From Alphaproteobacteria bacterium (GTDB lineage: Bacteria > Pseudomonadota > Alphaproteobacteria > UBA8366): a stretch of DNA of 9,684 nt. The DNA lies in contig JAOTYV010000176.1 in NCBI GenBank assembly GCA_029861675.1, positions 1 through 9,684 on the forward strand. Direction: 5' to 3'. The position numbers were made by a program, and so were the translations under genes. Under the pieces are notes generated by a model, which saw nothing but the letters and a program-made list of their open reading frames with translations, ran no database searches and was not told the DNA's origin. Positions 1 through 5,175 of this stretch are shown here, piece by piece (position 1 is the stretch's first letter; each line of letters begins with the position of its first letter).

Positions 1-248
1 CGGTGGCGCTCGGCAGTACGAAGAGCTTGCCGGCGGCGGCGGCGCCGCTTTCGGGCGATACGCCGATCCAATTGGCGGCCTGCAAGGCGTGCAGTCCGTG
101 CGCGGCCAAGAAGCGCGGCTGCAATCCTTGCGCCGCCAAAAAGCGGGGCTGCAATCCCTGTGCGGCGAAGAACCCGTGTGCGGTCAAAAAGCGCGGCTGC
201 AATCCCTGCGCCGCCAAAAGAGGCTGCAGCCCCTGCAAGCCTAAATAG
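1..248 (+). CDS. Cys-rich CxxC-repeat protein, C-terminal part (5' end outside window)
   Basis: This reading frame is open at the left edge and ends at TAG 246-248. A GTG at 3 could start it, but the residues that follow are not a signal peptide and no ribosome site is visible, so I treat it as the 3' end of a longer gene. The visible 81 residues are an Ala/Pro-rich stretch (about 1-25) followed by a tail of near-repeats of the form CNPCAAKKRG. Counting from the GTG, cysteines lie at 27, 30, 33, 40, 43, 50, 53, 59, 66, 69, 75 and 78, which is 12 in 52 residues and mostly as CxxC pairs alternating with Lys/Arg. Such tails suit binding of soft metals (Cu(I), Zn) or a thiol buffer; that is inference. 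I do not recognise the family. The neighbours are periplasmic redox proteins on the same strand, which suggests a related role. Confidence 0.6.
   Translation, partial: VALGSTKSLPAAAAPLSGDTPIQLAACKACSPCAAKKRGCNPCAAKKRGCNPCAAKNPCAVKKRGCNPCAAKRGCSPCKPK
90..242 (+). repeat. In-frame tandem repeat, about 30-bp unit encoding CNPCAAKKRG
   Basis: Units begin at TGC codons at 90, 120, 150, 198 and 225, with a partial unit (NPCAVKKRG, lacking the first Cys) from about 171. The protein sequence is better conserved than the DNA: Pro is CCG, CCT or CCC, Cys is TGC or TGT, Ala is GCC or GCG, and Arg is CGC, CGG or AGA. This pattern points to an old array kept at the protein level, not a fresh slippage expansion. 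Units of 30, 21, 27 and 27 bp show small in-frame losses. It is not a CRISPR: there are no unique spacers and it lies within a reading frame. Confidence 0.75.
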
Positions 249-260
249 CTCCCTGCCCGT

Positions 261-283
261 GCGCATCCGGTTGACGGGTGCGC
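261..283 (+). terminator. Hairpin just after the Cys-rich gene; possible terminator or RNA-processing stem
   Basis: Bases 261-269 pair with 275-283 in a 9-bp stem with one G-T wobble (266/278) and a 5-base loop, starting 12 bases after the stop of the Cys-rich gene. It is GC-rich and compact, as expected of an intrinsic terminator stem, but no T-run follows, so termination would have to be weak or factor-assisted. It could instead stabilise the upstream message or lie in the leader of the next gene. Confidence 0.35.
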
Positions 284-301
284 CGGCCCGAGGGAACCCT
301 T

Positions 302-337
302 ACGGCGCGCCGCCATCGTCAAAGCATGGCGCGCCGT
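302..337. repeat. Perfect 10-bp inverted repeat in the leader of the small secreted-protein genes
   Basis: ACGGCGCGCC (302-311) and its exact complement GGCGCGCCGT (328-337) are separated by 16 bases. Each arm contains the self-complementary octamer GGCGCGCC. A competing stem, 311-316 with 326-331, is also possible. In RNA this would be a stable stem-loop about 65 bases before the ATG at 402; in DNA it could be a paired operator. Caution: GGCGCGCC also occurs inside coding sequence at 1636, 2839 and 7603, so the word is not rare here. Within the 153-base gap 249-401 I see no convincing promoter. Confidence 0.5.
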
Positions 338-390
338 GGGCTCCCGAGGGATCAGGCATTCAAGCGACGCTAAAACCCGAACTCGGCACA

Positions 391-399
391 GGGGGAGGA
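391..399 (+). promoter_or_regulatory. Ribosome binding site that sets the start at 402
   Basis: GGGGGAGGA lies directly before the ATG at 402, at a suitable spacing. It favours this start over the in-frame ATG at 336, which would add 22 charged residues ahead of a clear signal peptide. Confidence 0.8.
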
Positions 400-401
400 A
401 A

Positions 402-824
402 ATGAAAATTTTGGTGAAGGTCGTTGCCCTTAGCGTGGCCGCGTTCGCCATTGCCGGTTCGGCGCACGCCGCCGGCGGCAAGCGGATGACAGTCACCGGC
501 GAGGTGATAGACACGTGGTGTTACCTGACCGAAATCATGTATCCGGAAGGCACGGCGCATCATCGCTGCGCGGTCTGGTGCGCGGCGGGCGGCATCCCGG
601 TCGGCATCAAGGATGACGACGGCAAGGTCTACATGGTCCTGAAGATGGAGAGCGATACCACGAATGTCGTGAACCCCGCGATCCTGACAATCCAGACCCA
701 CAAGGTAACGGTCAACGGTGACCATTATCGCCGTGACGGCATCGATTACCTGCTGGTCAGCAAGGTGGTGGAGGATGCCGGAATCGTCAATCAAACCCAT
801 CAGAAACACGGCATCCAGCCGTAA
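402..824 (+). CDS. Small secreted protein with WC(x15)CxxxC motif
   Basis: The product is 140 aa. Residues 1-23 form a signal peptide (Lys-containing start, hydrophobic core, cleavage after AHA), so it is exported, probably to the periplasm. The mature part has a motif V-I-D-T-W-C40-Y-L-T, then a Gly/His-rich loop with H53 and H54, then C56-AVW-C60 followed by AGGIPVGI. The rest (about 70-125) alternates short hydrophobic stretches and turns like a small beta-barrel; an OB-like fold is a guess. The Cys and His residues could bind copper or heme or act as a redox thiol site. I recognise the general pattern from uncharacterised bacterial exported proteins but cannot name a family. The next gene starts 17 bases on and encodes a likely paralogue; SCO and MsrP-type genes follow. 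The start is chosen for its strong ribosome site and the signal peptide. Confidence 0.85.
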   Translation: MKILVKVVALSVAAFAIAGSAHAAGGKRMTVTGEVIDTWCYLTEIMYPEGTAHHRCAVWCAAGGIPVGIKDDDGKVYMVLKMESDTTNVVNPAILTIQTHKVTVNGDHYRRDGIDYLLVSKVVEDAGIVNQTHQKHGIQP

Positions 825-841
825 TCGAAAGGGAGGTAAAG

Positions 842-1387
842 ATGCGACGAATTTTGTATGCCTGCCTTGGTGTATTTCTTCTCGGCGTTGGTCCGGCTCT
901 GGCCGCGGATGAATGGGGATTGGCGGGCGAGAAAACCGCACGCTTCGAGGCTAAGGTCGTCGACGTGTTGTGTGAACTGACCGGCGACTGCCTGGCCAAG
1001 TGCGGCGGCGGCAAGCGCCAGCTCGGCCTGTTGAACAGCGCGGGCAAGTTGACGCTGCCGCTCAAGAACCAGACGCTCTTCTCCGGGGCCGCCCTGGAAC
1101 TGATCGACTTCTGCGGCAAACAGGTAATCGCCGACGGGCTCATGATAACCAATCGCGGATACACTTTCTTCGCGCTTCAGTTCGTTCGCGAAGCGCCTGA
1201 CGGCAAATGGCGCAAGGCCAACCGGTTTCTCGGTAAATGGGCGAAGGCGAACGGCATCCCGGCGAACAGCGACAAGGTCGATCAATGGTACGAGCACGAC
1301 CCGAATGTTAAGCGCGTCCTGGCCAAGGATGGCAAGCTCGGCCTGGGTCTGGCCGCCGATCGCGCCTACGACAAGACACAGAAATAA
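842..1387 (+). CDS. Secreted Cys-motif protein, likely paralogue of the preceding gene
   Basis: The product is 181 aa with a signal peptide of about 21 residues (cleavage near ALA|AD), preceded by a strong ribosome site GGGAGGT at 831-837. The mature N-terminal domain repeats the layout of the upstream protein: V-V-D-V-L-C44-E-L-T, then C50-LAK-C54, then GGG...LGLL, then a Gly-Lys turn and a closing strand near residues 105-115. The loop before the CxxxC is much shorter than upstream. There is an extra C91. Residues 118-181 are a Lys/Trp-rich extension absent from the neighbour, containing GKWRKAN and GKWAKAN ten residues apart. Function is unknown; a metal or thiol role in the periplasm is inferred from the motif and from the SCO gene, whose ATG shares the last A of this stop codon (TAATG), implying translational coupling. 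Confidence 0.85.
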   Translation: MRRILYACLGVFLLGVGPALAADEWGLAGEKTARFEAKVVDVLCELTGDCLAKCGGGKRQLGLLNSAGKLTLPLKNQTLFSGAALELIDFCGKQVIADGLMITNRGYTFFALQFVREAPDGKWRKANRFLGKWAKANGIPANSDKVDQWYEHDPNVKRVLAKDGKLGLGLAADRAYDKTQK

Positions 1388-2109
1388 TGCGGCCGGTGAA
1401 ACATATTGGATGGTTTACCGCTCCGGCCTTTGCGGCCGCGGTGGCGCTGACGGTGTGTTTGGCTGGTGGCGCCGCAGCACATGATGGCGTGACGCATTCT
1501 GCTGCGGCGAACGCCGCCGCGGCCCGAACATCGTCGTTTGTCCGCCCGGCCGGCAAACCCGCCCGCCCGCCGGTCGGCCAGGCGGCGCCGCTGCGCTTCG
1601 ACATGGGAGGCCCTTTCGCGCTGACCGACCAAAACGGCGCGCCGCGCACCGACCGGGATTTCCATGGCCGCCACATGCTTGTGTTTTTCGGTTATGCGAC
1701 GTGCGACGGCATCTGCCCGGTCGGCCTCAAACGGATGGCCGATGCGTTGGACGCGTTGGGGCCGGACGCGGCGAAGATTCAGCCGGTCTTCATCACCGTC
1801 GATCCCGAGCGGGATACGGCCAAGAAGCTCAAGGTGTATCTGCCGAAGCTGCACCCGCGGTTGATCGGCCTGACGGGATCGAAGGCGGCGTTGCGCGCCG
1901 CGGCAAAGGCATACAATGTTCCGTCGAAACTGCTCGCGGTTGCGGCTGACGGCAGGCCGACGATCAGTCACGGCGCCTATATTTACCTGATGCGGGCGGA
2001 CGGAAAATTCGCGACACTGTTCCCGCCGGTGATGGGCAGTGATGCGATCGCCGCGACGTTGCGCCGGTACCTCGGCCCGAAACGGGCATCGGCCTCGCAC
2101 CGCAAATGA
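1387..2109 (+). CDS. SCO1/SenC-family thioredoxin-fold copper/thiol protein
   Basis: The product is 240 aa. An N-terminal hydrophobic segment (about 8-31) serves as a signal peptide or anchor, followed by an Ala/Pro-rich linker (32-68) and a SCO domain (about 70-230). The diagnostic residues are present: C106-DGI-C110-P in the strand-turn FFGYATCDGICP, FITVDPERDT (135-144), and the distal copper ligand H195 in ISHGAYIYL. SCO proteins bind Cu(I)/Cu(II) and deliver copper to the CuA site of cytochrome oxidase, or act as thiol-disulfide reductants. No oxidase gene is nearby, so here the partner may be the small Cys-motif proteins or the MsrP-type enzyme; that is inference. There is no clear ribosome site, and the ATG overlaps the upstream stop by one base, so translation is probably coupled. 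The family call is firm, the substrate unknown. Confidence 0.93.
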   Translation: MRPVKHIGWFTAPAFAAAVALTVCLAGGAAAHDGVTHSAAANAAAARTSSFVRPAGKPARPPVGQAAPLRFDMGGPFALTDQNGAPRTDRDFHGRHMLVFFGYATCDGICPVGLKRMADALDALGPDAAKIQPVFITVDPERDTAKKLKVYLPKLHPRLIGLTGSKAALRAAAKAYNVPSKLLAVAADGRPTISHGAYIYLMRADGKFATLFPPVMGSDAIAATLRRYLGPKRASASHRK

Positions 2110-2133
2110 TCGTTCTGACGACGGAGGATAGTA

Positions 2134-3132
2134 ATGCTGACTAAATTTCCGCGCGGTTGGGAATTGCCCGAATCGTCGGCAACGCCCGAACATGTTTTTC
2201 ATGACCGGCGTCGCTTGCTGAAGGGGGCGGCGGCCGGAACGATTTTGGCGGGCACCGTGCCGTTGCTCGGCGCGTGCGACGACGCGGAAGAAACCGCCGC
2301 GTTGGACGAGGCGGCGATGCGGCCGGATCCTTCCGGGCATCTCTATCCGGTGAAGCGGAACCCCCGCTACGTGCTCGATCGCCCGATCACCAAGGAATCC
2401 TATGCCGTCAGCTACAATAATTATTACGAGTTCGGTTCCTCGAAAGGCATCCTGAAGAAGGCGCAGCGATTGCCCATTCGCCCCTGGACCGTGGCGATCG
2501 ACGGGATGGTCGAGAAGCCGATGCAGATCGATATCGATACGCTGTTGTCGCGCATGCCGCTGGAAGAACGGCTCTACCGGCACCGTTGTGTCGAGGCGTG
2601 GTCCATGTCGGTGCCCTGGAGCGGCTTCGCGTTGAAGGCGCTGGTCGACATGGCGCGGCCGCTGTCCTCGGCCAAATATCTCAAGATGGTCACGTTCCAC
2701 ATGCCCAAAGTGGCGCCGGGTCAGGATTCCGGCTGGTACCCGTGGCCCTATGTGGAAGGCCTGACCCTCGCCGAGGCGACCAACGAACTGGCGTTCATCG
2801 CGACCGGCGTCTATGGCAAGCCGATACCGAAACAGAACGGCGCGCCGCTGCGTCTCGCGGTGCCCTGGAAATACGGCTTCAAGTCGATCAAGGGAATCGT
2901 CCAGTTCACCTTCACCGACAAGCAGCCGAAGAGTTTTTGGCAAATCGTACAGGGCCGGGAGTATGGATTCTGGGCCAACGTCAACCCGAAGGTGCCGCAT
3001 CCGCGTTGGAGCCAGGCCACCGAACGTGTGCTCGGCACCAACAGCCGGGTGCCCACGCTGCCCTATAACGGCTACGAAATTTACGTCGCCAGCCTGTATG
3101 CGGGCATGCAGGGCAAAAAAATATTTTTTTAG
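2134..3132 (+). CDS. msrP: MsrP (YedY)-type molybdenum oxidoreductase, catalytic subunit
   Basis: The product is 332 aa, the usual MsrP length. MsrP uses molybdopterin to reduce methionine sulfoxide in periplasmic proteins. The resemblance to E. coli MsrP is extensive: YNNYYEFG (94-101), RHRCVEAWSMSVPW (149-162) with C152 as the expected Mo ligand, PWPYVEGL (203-210), PWKYGFKSIK (244-253) and the closing HPRWSQATER block (289-298). The leader has a twin-arginine motif DRRRLLK (24-30), so a folded enzyme with cofactor would be exported by Tat. Unusually, the hydrophobic stretch ends in LGAC48-DD, a good lipobox, suggesting a lipid-anchored form. A ribosome site GGAGG (2123-2127) fixes the ATG. 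No msrQ heme-b partner follows. A sulfite-oxidase-like role is the alternative, but the residue pattern favours MsrP. Confidence 0.92.
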   Translation: MLTKFPRGWELPESSATPEHVFHDRRRLLKGAAAGTILAGTVPLLGACDDAEETAALDEAAMRPDPSGHLYPVKRNPRYVLDRPITKESYAVSYNNYYEFGSSKGILKKAQRLPIRPWTVAIDGMVEKPMQIDIDTLLSRMPLEERLYRHRCVEAWSMSVPWSGFALKALVDMARPLSSAKYLKMVTFHMPKVAPGQDSGWYPWPYVEGLTLAEATNELAFIATGVYGKPIPKQNGAPLRLAVPWKYGFKSIKGIVQFTFTDKQPKSFWQIVQGREYGFWANVNPKVPHPRWSQATERVLGTNSRVPTLPYNGYEIYVASLYAGMQGKKIFF

Positions 3133-3230
3133 CGTCGGACCGCTCGATCCCTACACTTTTTGTTAACCATATTTGACGATGTTGCCCTCATCCGGTGGCC
3201 ACCAATTTCGGCCGGGCCGCCAAAAAATCG

Positions 3231-3237
3231 GGGGGAA
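3231..3237 (+). promoter_or_regulatory. Ribosome binding site that sets the start at 3245
   Basis: The purine run GGGGGAA lies eight bases before the ATG at 3245. It favours this start over the in-frame TTG at 3173, which would put a hydrophilic 24-residue stretch ahead of a membrane helix. Confidence 0.65.
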
Positions 3238-3244
3238 ACTCGTC

Positions 3245-3544
3245 ATGGATGGACTAACTATCGGATTACTCGGTGCGGCTGCGGTTATCATCGGCATCGC
3301 GTTTCTGGCCTTGATGGCGACCCATGCGGCGATCGGGCGCGCGCAATCCGCGCCACGCCGCCGTGCGGCCGCCCGGGCGGGTTCCGCCCTGTGGGGCGCG
3401 CTCCTGCTCGCGGTGCCCGCCAGCCTCCTCGGCGCGCTCGGCATCCTGCCCGCCTGGTCCTACGGCGTCGGCGTCGCGGTCATTCTGTTCTGTGTGCTGC
3501 CGGGCATTCTTTTTATCAACAGCCGCCTCGAGCCGGCGAGCTAA
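3245..3544 (+). CDS. Small three-helix membrane protein, unknown function
   Basis: The product is 99 aa. It has three likely membrane helices: about 4-26, 48-69 and 71-92, with an Arg/Ala-rich loop (32-46) that by the positive-inside rule should be cytoplasmic. There are no conserved-looking His pairs, so it is not a miniature MsrQ; the single His is at 27 and the single Cys at 83. I do not recognise the family. It follows the msrP-type gene by 112 bases on the same strand, so it may be the last gene of that unit or have its own promoter. Its TAA (3542-3544) overlaps the stop codon of the convergent transporter gene. That it is a real gene is supported by the ribosome site and the membrane-protein composition. 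Confidence 0.65.
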   Translation: MDGLTIGLLGAAAVIIGIAFLALMATHAAIGRAQSAPRRRAAARAGSALWGALLLAVPASLLGALGILPAWSYGVGVAVILFCVLPGILFINSRLEPAS

Positions 3545-5088
3545 CGCTCTTTGCCCGAGCCATCCGCCGGCCGTTTCGGGACGCGGACGAAAAACACAAG
3601 CGGCAGGATGGCTATACTCAAAATCGTATAGGCGGCAAAGGCGTTGATATAGCCGATCATGAACGCCTGCCGGCCCACCTCGCCGCTCAGCGCGGCTAAC
3701 CCGGACGCATTATCCAAACTCCAGTGCCCGATCCAGGCGGGGTTCGTCAGCGCCTCGTTGAAGCGGGACACGAATTCGGTCATGCGAGCGTAGTTGACCT
3801 TGCCGGAATGCAGCACGATTGCCACGCTGACGGACACAAAGGCGCTGGCCGCCATATACCGCAGGAGATGGAACACCGCCGTGGCCTCGTTCAGGTGCTG
3901 GCGGCCGAGCGTGGCGAAGGACGCGACGACCAGCGGCACCCAGATCAGCCCGACGGCAAATCCCTGCATGATGCTGGTGATGATCACGTCGGCCGCCGTG
4001 AGGTTTATGTTGAACGCCATCATCCACCAGCCGGACAGCGCCTGAATCAGGAACCCGGCGGTCATGCCGATGCGCGGGTCCAGCCGGCCCACCCAGATCG
4101 AGGCGAAGAACCCTGCGATGCCGCCGAAGCCGCGCGAGCCCAGGATGACGCCGATCGCGTCGTCGGGGTAGCCCGCGAGGTTCTGCAGCAGCGGCGGCAG
4201 TAGCGCCATCGGCGTGAAATTCATCATGCCGAAGATCGCCACCACCAGCAGGCCGATCGCATAGTTGCGGTCGCGCAGCAGGTGCGGGTTCAGAAACGGC
4301 CGCCGCGCGGTCAGGATGTGCACGACAAAGACATACAGGGCGGCGACGAAGATGCCGGACTCCAGGATGATCTCCATCGAATCGAACCAGTCTTCCCGTT
4401 CGCCCCGGTCGAGCACGAGCTGGAAACACACGATCGCGATGGACAGGGTGATGAATCCGGTCCAGTCGAGCGACAGTTGCGCCTCGCGCCGGCGGTCATG
4501 GATGAATACCCAGGCGCCGATCACCGCCAGCACGCCCGCGAATCCGACGAAGGCAAAGGCCCAGCGCCAGTTATAGGCCTCGGCGACGTAGCCGCCGATA
4601 ATCGGGCCCAGCATCGGACCGATCACCACACCAACGCCATAGATCGAGTTGACCACACCGTGCTGTTCGCGCGGGTAGGCGTCGAGGATGATGGCATTCG
4701 ATAGCGGGTTCAGCGGCCCGCCGAAGGCACCCTGCAGCATCCGGTACAGCACCAGAACCTCCAGCGAATCCGCGGTGCCGCAAAGTATGGTGAAAACCAC
4801 GAAGCCGAGCGAACTGTAGATCATCACGTTGCGCCGGCCGAAGCGGTTGGCGAGCCAGCCGGTCATCGGCGTGACCACGGCAATCGCGATGATATTGAAG
4901 GTAATGACCCAGGCGACCTGATCCTGGGTGGCCGACATCGCTCCCTGGAGCTGCGGCATGATCACGCTGGCGATCATCAGCGTCATGCTCACCAGCATGG
5001 TGGCAAGCGTCGCCGTGGCGAGGATCATCGCCCGCTGAAACGGCCCAGGCCGATCGCCGGCGGTGTCCTGCTGCACGTTTTCCGTCAC
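3541..5088 (-). CDS. DHA2-family (EmrB-like) MFS drug/proton antiporter
   Basis: The product is 515 aa with about 14 membrane helices, the size and layout of the DHA2 family (EmrB, QacA type), which exports hydrophobic drugs or metabolites using the proton gradient. Visible motifs are motif A GWLANRFGRRN (77-87), an Arg in the fourth helix (LYRMLQG, R116), and antiporter motif C as GVGVVIGPMLGPIIGGY (151-167). The Asp usual in the first helix of EmrB (LDxTIVNVALP) is not present; the equivalent region reads SMTLMIASVIMPQLQG. No emrA-type adaptor gene or regulator is adjacent, so it may work alone or with a partner elsewhere. The start is GTG at 5088 without a clear ribosome site; a six-codon frame overlaps it. 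It lies 87 bases downstream of ccmI on the same strand, perhaps a separate unit. The substrate cannot be told. Confidence 0.92.
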   Translation of the reverse strand: MTENVQQDTAGDRPGPFQRAMILATATLATMLVSMTLMIASVIMPQLQGAMSATQDQVAWVITFNIIAIAVVTPMTGWLANRFGRRNVMIYSSLGFVVFTILCGTADSLEVLVLYRMLQGAFGGPLNPLSNAIILDAYPREQHGVVNSIYGVGVVIGPMLGPIIGGYVAEAYNWRWAFAFVGFAGVLAVIGAWVFIHDRRREAQLSLDWTGFITLSIAIVCFQLVLDRGEREDWFDSMEIILESGIFVAALYVFVVHILTARRPFLNPHLLRDRNYAIGLLVVAIFGMMNFTPMALLPPLLQNLAGYPDDAIGVILGSRGFGGIAGFFASIWVGRLDPRIGMTAGFLIQALSGWWMMAFNINLTAADVIITSIMQGFAVGLIWVPLVVASFATLGRQHLNEATAVFHLLRYMAASAFVSVSVAIVLHSGKVNYARMTEFVSRFNEALTNPAWIGHWSLDNASGLAALSGEVGRQAFMIGYINAFAAYTILSIAILPLVFFVRVPKRPADGSGKER

Positions 5089-5175
5089 AGTCTTAGCGCG
5101 GTCATGGATGGATCTTTAGCACCGACGCCGGGGACGGCGCCGACCAAGCCTATCGCGAAGGCACCGCTGACGCCA

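Noticed and set aside
90..242. CRISPR-like array with about 30-bp period
   Set aside because: There are no unique spacers, the repeats are contiguous and in frame, and the encoded protein is conserved better than the DNA.
271..305. TTGACG as a housekeeping -35 box
   Set aside because: It lies in the hairpin loop and right arm, and no acceptable -10 box is found 16-18 bases downstream.
293..323. Possible ECF-sigma promoter GGAACCC ... GTCAAA
   Set aside because: The spacing between the two elements is about two bases too long for the usual ECF pattern and the spacer holds half of an inverted repeat. Similar words are expected by chance.
304..335. GGCGCGCC pair as a specific operator
   Set aside because: The same octamer occurs at 1636, 2839 and 7603 within coding sequence, so it is a common word in this GC-rich DNA. 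Only the longer inverted repeat is kept as a feature.
1366..3000. 544-codon open frame on the minus strand opposite the SCO and msrP-type genes
   Set aside because: It is antisense to well-supported genes, is extremely Arg/His-rich with no recognisable domain, and is typical of the shadow frames of GC-rich genes.
3131..3161. Terminator after the msrP-type gene (AGCG...CGCT then CTTTTTG)
   Set aside because: The stem is only four pairs and the T-run is about 12 bases away, too weak to call.
5123..5142. Hairpin between ccmI and the transporter gene as a terminator of the ccm operon
   Set aside because: The five-pair stem with a mismatch has no T-run on either strand. The gap 5089-5175 otherwise shows nothing I can support.
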